A DNA stretch of 64,000 nucleotides, taken from contig CAYFFV010000013.1 in the NCBI GenBank assembly GCA_964342695.1, positions 1-64,000 on the forward strand, written 5' to 3'. Source of the DNA: CAYFFV01 sp964342695 (GTDB taxonomy: Bacteria > Acidobacteriota > Vicinamibacteria > Vicinamibacterales > UBA8438). Made by a program: the position numbers and the translations under genes. Numbering within the stretch: position 1 is the first letter of the stretch; each line of letters opens with the position of its first letter. Positions 26,175 through 35,583 of this stretch are shown piece by piece. The notes under the pieces were generated by a model, which worked only from the letters and a program-made list of their open reading frames with translations, searched no databases and was not told where the DNA came from.

Positions 26175-26867
26175 ATGGCAGACGAGATAAAACCTGATTC
26201 TCCTCCGTCGACTGAAACTCCCAAGGTAGCTCCTCCGAAGCCTCCTGCTTCGGTGGCACCTAAGAAACCAGCGGCTAAAGCCCCCCCGGAACCTCCATCT
26301 GGCCCGACAGATCCGGAACCACCAGAAGATCTTGAAATTCCTGGCTATGTGCAGGCGTTACAGGCAGGTGTGCCTGGTGCGGTCAACCAGGTTACTTACT
26401 GGGTTGGTGATTGGTCGGTCATTGTTTCTGCCGATCGCTTGTTGGAAGTAATGAATTTTTTAAGGAACGATGCGGCAACTGACTTCGATTACTGTTCCGA
26501 TATAACGGCTACAGATTGGCCACCAAGACAGCAACGTTTTGATGTCATTTATTGCCTTTATTCGACGCGTTTGCGACACCGCCTTCGTGTGAAAGTGCGT
26601 GCTGCTGAAGGTGAAGCCGTTTCCTCTGTTACTGGTATATGGGCTGGAGCTAATTGGCTTGAGCGAGAGGTTTACGATCAATTTGGAGTCAATATTGTGA
26701 ATCATCCTGATCTGCGGCGGATCTTAATGCCAGACGAGTGGCAGGGGCATCCCCAGCGAAAGGATTATCCGCTAGAGGGGCCGGGTGAATTTTTAATGGA
26801 AGATCCACAAGACTGGTTGAGTCTGTGGAATCTTCCAGATGAAGCAGGAGAAGCGGACATTGAATAG
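26175..26867 (+). CDS. nuoC: NADH-quinone oxidoreductase subunit C with Pro/Lys-rich N-terminal extension
   Basis: Peripheral 30-kDa-type subunit of complex I. The family core starts near residue 55 and contains DYCSDITATDWP, RVKVRAAEGEAVSSVTGIW, NWLEREVYDQFGVNI and the signature HPDLRRILMPDEWQGHPQRKDYPL. Residues 1-55 are low-complexity, rich in proline, lysine and alanine, with repeated PPKPP-like units; the core family lacks this. NuoC is separate from NuoD, not fused as in some proteobacteria. It starts immediately after nuoA. Confidence 0.93.
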   Translation: MADEIKPDSPPSTETPKVAPPKPPASVAPKKPAAKAPPEPPSGPTDPEPPEDLEIPGYVQALQAGVPGAVNQVTYWVGDWSVIVSADRLLEVMNFLRNDAATDFDYCSDITATDWPPRQQRFDVIYCLYSTRLRHRLRVKVRAAEGEAVSSVTGIWAGANWLEREVYDQFGVNIVNHPDLRRILMPDEWQGHPQRKDYPLEGPGEFLMEDPQDWLSLWNLPDEAGEADIE

Positions 26868-26885
26868 GATTGGTGTGATACGGCG

Positions 26886-28022
26886 ATGACGACAGAAGCA
26901 AGTTCTAGACGTATTGGTCAGGCTTTTGACACTGACGAATTAGTCTTGAATATGGGTCCCCAACACCCAAGTACTCACGGGGTTCTTCGTGTGGTTTTGA
27001 GGTTGGATGGTGAGCGCGTTGTGGATTGTGATTGTGTGATTGGTTACATCCATCGTGGTGTTGAAAAGCTCTGTGAAAATAGAGACTGGACTCAAATTAT
27101 ATTGCTGACCGATCGTATGGATTATGTGGCGGCCGCTACCAGTAATTTAGGCTACGTGGAAACGGTCGAAAAATTAATGCAAATTGAAGTTCCAAGGCGA
27201 GCTCGGTATATCCGGACCATCTTGGCTGAACTGCAGCGGATTGCGAGTCATTGCTTATGGTTAGGAACACACGCGATGGATATAGGGGCAATGACAGTGC
27301 TCTTGTATTCTTTCAGAGAGCGAGAGCATGTCCTTGATTTGTTTGAAGAGTTCTGTGGTGCTCGCCTAACGTACAACTCAATGCGGGTAGGTGGCCTGCC
27401 TCTCGATATTCCCAGCGGATGGGATAAACGGGTGAGCGAATTTTGTGACTTGATGGAAACGAAGCTTGACGAATATGAGGAGCTTCTAACCAATAACAGA
27501 ATCTGGGTGGGACGGACACGAGATGTTGGTGTGATTTCTGGTGAGGAGGCCACAGCACTCGGATTGTGCGGGCCACCCCTTCGCGGGTCTGGAGTTTTAC
27601 GTGATCTGCGAAAAGATGAACCGAATGCGGCCTATGAAGAATTTGATTTTGATATCCCGTTAGGGACGCGTGGTGACACCTATGATCGATATCTGATTCG
27701 TCTTGAGGAGTTTAAGCAATCGATACGAATTATTCGTCAGGCTATCGCAGGACTTCCAGAAGGTCCCATTATGGGTAAAGTCCCCCGCTTGCTGAAACCG
27801 CCAGCTGGGGAAACCTACCATGCTATTGAATCTCCGAAGGGTGAGATAGGTTATTTCATTGCGAGTGACGGACGCTCCACTAATCCATATAGATTTCGTG
27901 TGCGCCCTCCATCATTTTGTAATTTGCAAGGTTTGCGCCGTTTGGTGAAAGGGCATCTAGTGGCAGATGTTGTGGCTCTGATAGGCACAATAGATATCGT
28001 CTTGGGAGAGGTGGATCGGTAG
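26886..28022 (+). CDS. nuoD: NADH-quinone oxidoreductase subunit D
   Basis: The 49-kDa-type subunit of complex I, which forms the quinone pocket with NuoB. The N-terminal LNMGPQHPSTHGVLRVVLRLDGE holds the quinone-pocket histidine loop, and YIHRGVEKLCE follows. The C-terminus ends DIVLGEVDR, as in the family. At 378 residues it is of normal length. It is 18 bases after nuoC and 4 bases before nuoH. Its partner NuoB, with the N2 cluster, is not encoded in this window. Confidence 0.95.
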   Translation: MTTEASSRRIGQAFDTDELVLNMGPQHPSTHGVLRVVLRLDGERVVDCDCVIGYIHRGVEKLCENRDWTQIILLTDRMDYVAAATSNLGYVETVEKLMQIEVPRRARYIRTILAELQRIASHCLWLGTHAMDIGAMTVLLYSFREREHVLDLFEEFCGARLTYNSMRVGGLPLDIPSGWDKRVSEFCDLMETKLDEYEELLTNNRIWVGRTRDVGVISGEEATALGLCGPPLRGSGVLRDLRKDEPNAAYEEFDFDIPLGTRGDTYDRYLIRLEEFKQSIRIIRQAIAGLPEGPIMGKVPRLLKPPAGETYHAIESPKGEIGYFIASDGRSTNPYRFRVRPPSFCNLQGLRRLVKGHLVADVVALIGTIDIVLGEVDR

Positions 28023-28026
28023 TTTT

Positions 28027-29025
28027 ATGGTAGAAACTTTCCTGATACCTCTTTTGAAGATCGCAGTCTTGATCAATGCTCTGCTTGTATCAGTAACCTT
28101 TTTGGTTCTGATGGAGAGAAAAGTCATGGCTTGGGCTCAGAACAGGTTAGGACCGATGCGCGTTGGTCCGCATGGAATGCTTCAGGCCATTGTTGATCCA
28201 ATTAAATTAATCCTCAAGGAAGATATTACGCCTGCTAAGGCCGACAAATGGGTGTTTACGCTTGCCCCAATAATGAGTCTCGCGCCGGCACTTGCCGTAT
28301 TTTCCGTCGTGCCATTTGGATTTGATCCGCTTTACTACATTGCAGATATTAATGTTGGGCTGCTATTTATTATTTCGGTAACTTCGATCGGTGTGTATGG
28401 AATTATTCTTGGTGGTTGGGCGTCAAACAGTAAGTATCCTTTGCTGGCTAGCTTACGAGCTTCCGCTCAGTTAATCAGCTATGAAATTGCTGTAACGATG
28501 ACCCTGGTCAGTGTCATTCTGACATCAGGGACACTAAGCATGATTGGCATTGTCCAGGCTCAGCAAGAGGCTGGTATCTGGTTTGGATTTATTCAGCCGG
28601 TCGCTTTCGTCTTGATGTTTATCGGGGGGTTGGCAGAAACGAATCGTGTGCCGTTTGATCTTCCCGAAGCCGAGACAGAGTTAACGGGTGGATTTCACAC
28701 GGAATACAGTGGCATGCGTTTTGCCTTATTCTTTTTGGCAGAATACGCAAATATTATCGTAATTTCTGCCATTACGGCGATAATGTTTCTCGGTGGTTGG
28801 CTGCGGCCGTTCCCGAGTATTGAAGCCCTGTCTTTTCTTGATGTGATACCACCTTGGATTTGGCTAGTGTCTAAGATTTTTGTGTTTTTATATGTCTTTA
28901 TTTGGATTCGGGCGACTCTTCCTAGGTATCGCTATGATCAGTTAATGAACCTCGGGTGGAAAGTTCTGATTCCTATAGCAATCGCAAATCTAGTGGTCAC
29001 TGGGATTGTTAAAGTTTTGGTTTAA
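28027..29025 (+). CDS. nuoH: NADH-quinone oxidoreductase subunit H
   Basis: Membrane subunit joining the peripheral and membrane arms of complex I. It has 332 residues and about eight to nine helices. Conserved loops are LMERKVMAWAQNRLGPMRVGP near residue 30, AETNRVPFDLPEAETELTGGFHTEYSGMRFA near 215 (quoted by its ends AETNRVPFDLPEAE and SGMRFA), and RYRYDQLM near the C-terminus. All acidic residues of the quinone entry loop appear to be kept. It begins 4 bases after nuoD. Confidence 0.95.
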   Translation: MVETFLIPLLKIAVLINALLVSVTFLVLMERKVMAWAQNRLGPMRVGPHGMLQAIVDPIKLILKEDITPAKADKWVFTLAPIMSLAPALAVFSVVPFGFDPLYYIADINVGLLFIISVTSIGVYGIILGGWASNSKYPLLASLRASAQLISYEIAVTMTLVSVILTSGTLSMIGIVQAQQEAGIWFGFIQPVAFVLMFIGGLAETNRVPFDLPEAETELTGGFHTEYSGMRFALFFLAEYANIIVISAITAIMFLGGWLRPFPSIEALSFLDVIPPWIWLVSKIFVFLYVFIWIRATLPRYRYDQLMNLGWKVLIPIAIANLVVTGIVKVLV

Positions 29026-29047
29026 TTCTAAGTAATGGTTGATTGGA

Positions 29048-29572
29048 ATGCTTGAAGCAGTTGTTTTTTACACATTGGCGACGTTTATTCTAGGATTGGG
29101 GATTCTTGTCATTACGGCCAGAACCCCGGTTCATAGCGTTTTGTTTCTCGTACTTAATTTTTTGCTGGTGGCTGTGCTCTACGTGACTCTTGGTGCTCAA
29201 TTTGTAGCCGTAATCCAAGTGTTAGTTTATGCTGGTGGAATTGTTGTTTTATACCTATTTGTTGTGATGCTCGTTAGTTTGAAACGCGCTCCTGAGGAAC
29301 ATGGAGACAATCGGCGACTAAATGTTCTCGGGGCTCTCTTAGGCGGGGCTGTTTTAGCTGAATTGATTGCTATTATTTTTGCATCTCGCAGAAATAATAC
29401 GGTAGTCAATTCAACTTCTGACATGCCTGCAAGTCTTAGCGACCCTATGCTTAATACTGAACAATTAGGATGGGTGCTTTATACGGAATATTTAATACCT
29501 TTTGAACTGGCGTCGATGCTTCTTTTGGTTGCGATGATTGGCGCCATTGTGCTGGCTAAAAAGAATATATAG
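29048..29572 (+). CDS. nuoJ: NADH-quinone oxidoreductase subunit J
   Basis: Membrane subunit J of complex I, with five predicted helices in 174 residues. The conserved FVAVIQVLVYAGGIVVLYLFVVML is visible (helix 3, bearing the pi-bulge region). The frame opens at TTG 29039, but ATG 29048 (MLEAVVFY) gives the usual start and I prefer it. It lies after nuoH with no nuoI between them; in the common order H-I-J-K the ferredoxin-type subunit is skipped here. Confidence 0.92.
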   Translation: MLEAVVFYTLATFILGLGILVITARTPVHSVLFLVLNFLLVAVLYVTLGAQFVAVIQVLVYAGGIVVLYLFVVMLVSLKRAPEEHGDNRRLNVLGALLGGAVLAELIAIIFASRRNNTVVNSTSDMPASLSDPMLNTEQLGWVLYTEYLIPFELASMLLLVAMIGAIVLAKKNI

Positions 29573-29582
29573 GAATTTAGAA

Positions 29583-29891
29583 TTGTTAGAAATTACTCCA
29601 CTTCACTACAGTATGTTATCAGCGGGTCTTTTTATGATCGGTGTGATAGGGGTGTTGGTCCGCAGGAATATCATCATCATCTTTATGTCGATCGAACTGA
29701 TCCTTAATGCGGTTAATATCAATCTAATCGCGTACTCAAGTCAGGTGGAAAATCTAATTGGCCAGGTGTTTGTTGTATTTGTAATTGCGGTTGCTGCGGC
29801 CGAGGCTGCAGTGGGACTCGGTATTATTATCGCCTTCTACCGTAACAAGGAGACGATAAATATCGATGAAATGAGTTTGATGCGATGGTAG
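29583..29891 (+). CDS. nuoK: NADH-quinone oxidoreductase subunit K
   Basis: Smallest antiporter-related membrane subunit of complex I, with 102 residues and three helices. Helix 2 has MSIELILNAVNINLIAY with the conserved membrane glutamate, and helix 3 has AAAEAAVGLGIIIAFYR with the second. The start is TTG 29583, with AGGA about nine bases upstream overlapping the nuoJ stop. An open frame back to 29538 would add residues unlike the family. It is followed by nuoL after 4 bases. Confidence 0.92.
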   Translation: MLEITPLHYSMLSAGLFMIGVIGVLVRRNIIIIFMSIELILNAVNINLIAYSSQVENLIGQVFVVFVIAVAAAEAAVGLGIIIAFYRNKETINIDEMSLMRW

Positions 29892-29895
29892 GTCT

Positions 29896-31998
29896 ATGGG
29901 TTTAATTTGGCTGATTCCAATTTTGCCTGGTATCGGTGCTGCCCTGAATGGGTTGCTTGGTATTCGGTATTTTAGCAAGCGTACTGCCGCACTTGTTGCT
30001 TGCAGCTCGATGGCCGGAGCCTTAGTGCTTTCTCTGAATGCATTTTATCAACTCTTGTTGCTTCCGGCCGATCATCGCTTTCATTCGGTCACGTTATTTG
30101 ACTGGATACCACCGATTCCTCTTCAGACTGCGACTGGCATGGGTTCGTTTGAAGTGCCGTGGGCATTCACTCTTGATCCGCTGTCTGGGATGATGATTTT
30201 AGTTGTCTCGGGCATTGGATTCCTGATCCACGTGTACTCGGTCGCATATATGGATCATGAGCCCCGCCCGGCTTTTTCGCGCTTCTTTTGTTACCTTAAT
30301 TTGTTTTGTTTTTTCATGCTCATGTTGGTCTTGGGTAGTACGTTCCTGGTTATGTTCGTAGGCTGGGAAGGTGTTGGTCTTTGTTCATATTTACTTATAG
30401 GTTTCTGGTATCACAAGAAAAGTGCTGCAGACGCTGGTAAGAAAGCTTTTATTGTTAACCGAATTGGTGATTGGGGTTTTATTCTCGGCATATTCTTGAT
30501 TTTCTTTACCTTCGGAACTTTAGATTTTCACCATGTCGCTGAGGCAGCGGCCGAAATGCCTGTAGAGGCAGGGGTATTTGGTGTTATATCACTGATTTGT
30601 ATCTTGCTGTTTGTGGGCGCCATCGGTAAGAGTGCGCAAATACCCTTATATGTATGGTTACCGGACGCGATGGAGGGCCCTACTCCCGTTTCGGCACTGA
30701 TTCATGCTGCAACAATGGTTACGGCAGGGGTCTATATGCTTGGGCGTAACGCGGTTCTGTTTTCTCACGCACCGATGGTCATGGAAATTGTGGCGGTCGT
30801 TGGGCTGCTCACCGCATTTTTAGCAGCTACTATCGCACTGGTTCAGACAGACATAAAAAAGGTGCTGGCATATTCTACGGTCTCTCAGTTGGGCTATATG
30901 TTTCTTGCGACGGGAGTCGGTGCTTTTGCTGTCGCTGCGTTTCATCTAATGACGCACGCATTTTTTAAGGCGCTTCTGTTTCTTGGAAGTGGATCCGTTA
31001 TTCACGCCATGAATGAAGAGCAGGATATGAAACGCATGGGTGGCTTGAAACTCTATATGCCCGTTACCTTTGTGATGATGGCTATCGGAGCGCTGGCGAT
31101 TGCTGGAATTCCCGGGTTGTCTGGATTTTTTAGTAAGGACGAAATTCTGGCTAAGACATTCATTCACAGTAAGTTGTTTTGGTCGATAGCGGTCGTGACT
31201 GCTGGCATGACGGCATTTTACATGTTTCGCTTGATTTTCATGACCTTTTACCGAGATTATCGAGGGCCGTCTTGGGAAAATCACTCGAGTACAGCTTCTG
31301 AAGACCATCAGGATGACGACGGGCACGGACATCAGTGGCATGGGCCACATGAATCTCCTCGACTTATGACGGTACCGCTGATGATATTGGCATTTGGAGC
31401 GATTGTCGTTGGGTATGTAGGGGTTCCTGCAGCACTCGGGGGCAGTAATGCCATTGAGCATTTCCTTGAACCGAGCTTTATTGCTCATTCGGGAGAGGGT
31501 GCGCATCACGGAGAAGGTGCGCATCATTTGTCGCACCCAACGGAATGGGCTTTAATGGCGTTTTCAGTGCTTGTCGCGTTGACTGGTATTTTTTTCGCGT
31601 ACCGAAACTATATCAAGCAACCTGATGCGGCAGCGAGGTGGGCACAGCGCTGGTCTGGGGCTCATACCGTACTGACTAACAAGTATTATGTAGATGAGTT
31701 GTATGACTCGACAGTTGTGCGAGGGACCATGTCGGGCGCTCGGGGCCTTTGGGATGTTGACAGTCGCGTTGTTGACGGGGCAGTTAACGGAACGGGCTGG
31801 TTGACCTTAGTACTTTCTCGTATATCCCACGTACTGGATCGGTATGTGGTTGATGGTATCGTTAACTTGGTCGGCTGGATTTGTATGGAAGGCAGCTATG
31901 TCTTTCGAAGAGTTCAGACCGGTCTCATCCAGAACTATGCATTCGCCACGTTGGTTGGCGTTTTCGCGTTCGTAACTTGGTTCCTTATGGGACGCTAA
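29896..31998 (+). CDS. nuoL: NADH-quinone oxidoreductase subunit L
   Basis: Distal proton-pumping antiporter-like subunit of complex I, of 700 residues. Conserved parts include FVGWEGVGLCSYLLIGFWY, the GKSAQIPLYVWLPDAMEGPTPVSALIHAATMV region near residue 240, and KKVLAYSTVSQLGYMFLATG. The C-terminal part holds the lateral helix and a last membrane anchor. A histidine-rich loop near residues 470-490 and repeated GEGAHH units near 535 are extra. It is 15 bases before nuoM. Confidence 0.95.
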   Translation: MGLIWLIPILPGIGAALNGLLGIRYFSKRTAALVACSSMAGALVLSLNAFYQLLLLPADHRFHSVTLFDWIPPIPLQTATGMGSFEVPWAFTLDPLSGMMILVVSGIGFLIHVYSVAYMDHEPRPAFSRFFCYLNLFCFFMLMLVLGSTFLVMFVGWEGVGLCSYLLIGFWYHKKSAADAGKKAFIVNRIGDWGFILGIFLIFFTFGTLDFHHVAEAAAEMPVEAGVFGVISLICILLFVGAIGKSAQIPLYVWLPDAMEGPTPVSALIHAATMVTAGVYMLGRNAVLFSHAPMVMEIVAVVGLLTAFLAATIALVQTDIKKVLAYSTVSQLGYMFLATGVGAFAVAAFHLMTHAFFKALLFLGSGSVIHAMNEEQDMKRMGGLKLYMPVTFVMMAIGALAIAGIPGLSGFFSKDEILAKTFIHSKLFWSIAVVTAGMTAFYMFRLIFMTFYRDYRGPSWENHSSTASEDHQDDDGHGHQWHGPHESPRLMTVPLMILAFGAIVVGYVGVPAALGGSNAIEHFLEPSFIAHSGEGAHHGEGAHHLSHPTEWALMAFSVLVALTGIFFAYRNYIKQPDAAARWAQRWSGAHTVLTNKYYVDELYDSTVVRGTMSGARGLWDVDSRVVDGAVNGTGWLTLVLSRISHVLDRYVVDGIVNLVGWICMEGSYVFRRVQTGLIQNYAFATLVGVFAFVTWFLMGR

Positions 31999-32013
31999 CC
32001 CAGATACAACACC

Positions 32014-33576
32014 ATGAGTAATACTGCCGGCTATCCGTTGCTTTCACTTATTTTATTCACACCGCTTGTGGGGGTGTTAATTCTCCTGTTTATTAACCGC
32101 CAAAGCGAAAACCTGATTCGTTGGGTCGCGAATGCCACTGTGGCAATGGGATTTTTTGTCTCTCTGCCACTTTGGTTTTGGTATGACACCAAGGATGCTG
32201 GATGGCAGTTTGTCGAACAGCATGATTGGATCCCATCAATTGGAGCTAGTTATTTCCTAGGAGTTGATGGTTTTAGTGTTCTTTTAATTCTCTTGACGAC
32301 CCTTATGGGTGTTATTGCGGTGTTGTCCTCTTGGACAGCGGTTACAATGCGTGTGAAAGAGTACTATATCTTTCTTCTCGCCCTGCAGTCTGGAATGCTG
32401 GGTGCGTTTATGGCTTTAGATTTCCTGCTGTTTTTTCTGTTTTGGGAAGTCATGCTCGTGCCCATGTATTTTTTAATTGGTATCTGGGGTAGTGACCGAC
32501 GCTTGTATTCGGCAATCAAGTTTTTCCTATTCACGTTAGTGGGAAGCGTCATCATGCTGCTTGGTATTTTGGCGGTTTACTTTTACCAAGAGAGTGTCAC
32601 GGGCGTATATACGTTTGATGTAACACAGTTTCATCAATTGAACATGCCGTTTGATTTGCAGTGGTGGGTTTTTCTGGCATTTTTTCTTGGTTTTGCGGTC
32701 AAAGTTCCGATGTTTCCGTTTCACACTTGGCTACCGGATGCACATACTGATGCTCCAACGGCTGGGTCTGTGATTCTCGCAGCTGTTCTCTTGAAGATGG
32801 GGACTTACGGGTTCATTCGATTTAGTCTTCCGATATTGCCTGAAGCTACTGTTGCGTTTGTTCCCTTGGTGGCGTGGCTTTCAATTATCGGCGTTGTTTA
32901 TGGTGCATTTATTGCATTGTCTCAGAAAGATTGGAAACGGCTGGTCGCGTACTCAAGTGTGAGCCATATGGGTATGGTTATGTTGGGGATGTTTGCGCTC
33001 ACCCCGGTTGGCCTTACGGGCAGTATTGTCCAACAGCTAAATCATGGAATTTCTACGGGCGCACTGTTCTTGATCGTGGGTATTGTTTATGAGCGACGGC
33101 ACACACGTGAAATCTCCGAATATGGTGGGTTGTCTAAAATCATGCCAGTTTATGCGGCTATCTTCTTGATCATGACAATGTCATCAATTGGTTTGCCTAC
33201 ACTCAACGGCTTTATTGGAGAAGTCTTGATTTTACAGGGAATTTTTGTAGTGAATAAATTCTGGGCCTTTGTTGCGGCTAGCGGAATAGTTCTCGGCGCC
33301 GCTTACATGTTATGGCTCTATCAGCGAACTATGTTTGGTGACATAAAGAATCCGAAGAACGAAAACTTGCCAGATCTCAGTCTCAGAGAGATCTGTACTT
33401 TTGTTCCATTATTAATTTTGGCAGTATGGATTGGGTTGTATCCGAAGCCCTTCCTGGACCGACTTGAGACCTCTGTTGACAACGTTATGGTGCGTGTTAA
33501 TAGTGACTATACTCCTCGATTAGCGGCCGATCTGTCGCATGACCAAGATGATGCTGAAGGCGGAGGTGCCCAGTAG
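32014..33576 (+). CDS. nuoM: NADH-quinone oxidoreductase subunit M
   Basis: Antiporter-like membrane subunit of complex I, with 520 residues and about 14 helices. Recognisable parts are FFLFWEVMLVPMYFLIGIWG, VPMFPFHTWLPDAHTDAPT with the pumping-channel lysine region, and KRLVAYSSVSHMGMVMLG. The charged tail ends with an acidic DDAEGGG stretch. The stop codon is directly followed by the ATG of nuoN. Confidence 0.95.
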   Translation: MSNTAGYPLLSLILFTPLVGVLILLFINRQSENLIRWVANATVAMGFFVSLPLWFWYDTKDAGWQFVEQHDWIPSIGASYFLGVDGFSVLLILLTTLMGVIAVLSSWTAVTMRVKEYYIFLLALQSGMLGAFMALDFLLFFLFWEVMLVPMYFLIGIWGSDRRLYSAIKFFLFTLVGSVIMLLGILAVYFYQESVTGVYTFDVTQFHQLNMPFDLQWWVFLAFFLGFAVKVPMFPFHTWLPDAHTDAPTAGSVILAAVLLKMGTYGFIRFSLPILPEATVAFVPLVAWLSIIGVVYGAFIALSQKDWKRLVAYSSVSHMGMVMLGMFALTPVGLTGSIVQQLNHGISTGALFLIVGIVYERRHTREISEYGGLSKIMPVYAAIFLIMTMSSIGLPTLNGFIGEVLILQGIFVVNKFWAFVAASGIVLGAAYMLWLYQRTMFGDIKNPKNENLPDLSLREICTFVPLLILAVWIGLYPKPFLDRLETSVDNVMVRVNSDYTPRLAADLSHDQDDAEGGGAQ

Positions 33577-35049
33577 ATGGAGGCACTTGGCTTTTCTCCT
33601 CTCGACTTTTACTACATTTTGCCGGAGTTGCTCATCACCGGAGGAGCACTCCTAGTTTTAGTGGTGAATGTAATCATGCCGCAGCGTCAAAGTGCGCTAC
33701 TGGCTATTTCTCTGTTGACCTTACTTGCTGGTGGCGTGGCTTTGCTTTCGCTGTCAGGTGTGGATGCGACAGCCTCGCAAGGGCTTCTAGCCATAGACGG
33801 GTTCGCGTTATTTTTTAAAGTTATATTTCTGGTTTCCGCTGCTTTGACAATATTAATGTCGGTCAAGTACCTGCAGGTAGAAGATGTCCGTGCAGGTGAA
33901 TATTACTTTCTTATCCTTTGCGCAACACTCGGCATGATGTTCATGGCAAGTGGTGTTGACTTGATCACGTTGTTTATCGGGTTGGAAACAATGGCGATTT
34001 CTTTTTATATACTCGCCGGTTATCTGAAACCAAGCCAACGGTCTAATGAAGCGTCCGTGAAGTATTTCCTTTTAGGTGCATTTTCACTTGGAATTCTCTT
34101 ATACGGCATGTCTATTCTGTACGGTGTGACTGGATCGACAAATCTTGGTGACATTTCAGCAGCTTTAATTGCGCAGGATCGAAGTGTCGCATTACTGTTG
34201 GCTGTAATACTTTTAGCCACAGGTATGGGGTTTAAGATTGCGGCAGTTCCTTTTCATATGTGGGCTCCTGATGTGTACGAAGGTGCTCCGACACCAGTGA
34301 CGGCATTTCTGTCTGTAGGTTCAAAGGCTGCTTCTTTTGCGATGCTTTTCAGGATCTTCTTTGAAGGCCTTCCCGCCCTGACGCCTGATTGGCAGGTTGT
34401 TTTTTCCGTTTTGGCGGTTGTGACGATGACGGTAGGCAATGTTGCCGCAATTACTCAAACTAATATAAAACGGATGCTTGCCTATTCCTCTATAGCGCAC
34501 GCTGGCTATGTGCTCATCGGTTTTATCGCGGCCAGCCCTCGGGGTGTGACGGCGGCACTTGTCTATTTGGGTGTTTATTTGTTTATGCAACTTGGAGCTT
34601 TTGCTGTTATCACAATGTTACGTCGGCGAGATGTTGTTGGTGATGAGCTGAAGGATTTAAGCGGTTTATATACCAGGGCGCCTGTTGCGGCAATAGCGAT
34701 GCTCTTGTTTATGCTCTCATTGGGTGGAATACCCCCGACAGCAGGGTTTATGGGCAAGTTCTGGATCTTTGGGGCCGCAGTTGAAACAGGCTGGGTTTGG
34801 TTGGCGGTAGTCGGTGTATTAAATAGTGCGATTTCACTTTATTACTATATCCGTGTGGTTGTCTTTATGTGGATTAAAGAAGAAGTGGTAGGCTCGGACC
34901 TCTCCATTCAACCAGCGATGGCTGTTACTTTGATTGTGGCTGCTGTCGGCACAGTTCTTTTCGGAATTTACCCGCAACCACTTTTTGAACAGGCACAAGC
35001 GGTAACGGGTACGTTTACCGCGGTCGTAGGATCAATTTCACTTCGCTAA
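33577..35049 (+). CDS. nuoN: NADH-quinone oxidoreductase subunit N
   Basis: Third antiporter-like subunit of complex I, with 490 residues. The family segments are LITLFIGLETMAISFYILAGY, KIAAVPFHMWAPDVYEGAPTPVTAFLSVGSK (quoted by its parts PFHMWAPDVYEGAPTPVT and FLSVGSK), and KRMLAYSSIAHAGYVLIG. It ends the operon as A-C-D-H-J-K-L-M-N. The stop lies 31 bases from the atpF stop on the opposite strand, and I found no clear terminator hairpin between them. Confidence 0.95.
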   Translation: MEALGFSPLDFYYILPELLITGGALLVLVVNVIMPQRQSALLAISLLTLLAGGVALLSLSGVDATASQGLLAIDGFALFFKVIFLVSAALTILMSVKYLQVEDVRAGEYYFLILCATLGMMFMASGVDLITLFIGLETMAISFYILAGYLKPSQRSNEASVKYFLLGAFSLGILLYGMSILYGVTGSTNLGDISAALIAQDRSVALLLAVILLATGMGFKIAAVPFHMWAPDVYEGAPTPVTAFLSVGSKAASFAMLFRIFFEGLPALTPDWQVVFSVLAVVTMTVGNVAAITQTNIKRMLAYSSIAHAGYVLIGFIAASPRGVTAALVYLGVYLFMQLGAFAVITMLRRRDVVGDELKDLSGLYTRAPVAAIAMLLFMLSLGGIPPTAGFMGKFWIFGAAVETGWVWLAVVGVLNSAISLYYYIRVVVFMWIKEEVVGSDLSIQPAMAVTLIVAAVGTVLFGIYPQPLFEQAQAVTGTFTAVVGSISLR

Positions 35050-35080
35050 TAACCGCAAGCAATTAAAAAATCTACATCCG

Positions 35081-35575
35081 TCAAACATTTACTTGTTTCA
35101 GTGCTTCCTCGATAATTTTCTCGTTGTCCTCTTTGGAAAGATTTCTTTGTATAAGTTTAGAAGCAACTGACAAGGATACGTCGACTGCTTCTTCTCTTAT
35201 TTGTGACAAGGCACGGTCTCGTTCCTGTTGAATCTGTTGTTCTGCGTTGCTGACAATTGATTGTGCCTCGCTCTGCGCTTTTTCTCTAAGATCTTCCCGA
35301 AGTTTAGCGCCCTCGGAGCGGCTGGTCGCAATAATTGTTTCTGCCTCGCTTCTTGCTTGAGCAACAATTCTGTTGGATTCTAACTGGACTTCTTCAAGTT
35401 CTTGTTTTGCTCTTTCGGCATCATTGAGCGATTTTTTGATCATTTCCTGCCGACTTTCTAATGCCTGCAGAAGAGGTTTCCACGCGAATTTTGCTAGTAA
35501 GAATAATAAAACAAGAAATGTGGCTATCGTCCAGAAGAACAAGCCCGGATCTGGTTGTACAAGTGGATTATCCAT
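35081..35575 (-). CDS. atpF: ATP synthase Fo subunit b
   Basis: Peripheral stalk subunit of FoF1 ATP synthase. One N-terminal membrane helix (LFFWTIATFLVLLFLLAKFAW) is followed by a long charged coiled coil with many Glu, Gln, Arg and Ala. It has 164 residues. It is the last Fo gene here; no second b' gene is seen, so a homodimer is likely. A nine-base-pair hairpin lies directly upstream, and no Shine-Dalgarno sequence is apparent. F1 genes (atpH, A, G, D, C) are not in the window. Confidence 0.93.
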   Translation of the reverse strand: MDNPLVQPDPGLFFWTIATFLVLLFLLAKFAWKPLLQALESRQEMIKKSLNDAERAKQELEEVQLESNRIVAQARSEAETIIATSRSEGAKLREDLREKAQSEAQSIVSNAEQQIQQERDRALSQIREEAVDVSLSVASKLIQRNLSKEDNEKIIEEALKQVNV

Positions 35576-35583
35576 AACAATTT

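Noticed and set aside
30946..31536. A 196-codon open frame on the minus strand inside nuoL
   Set aside because: It lies wholly within a well-conserved gene and shows no recognisable motif; it is a shadow of nuoL codon use.
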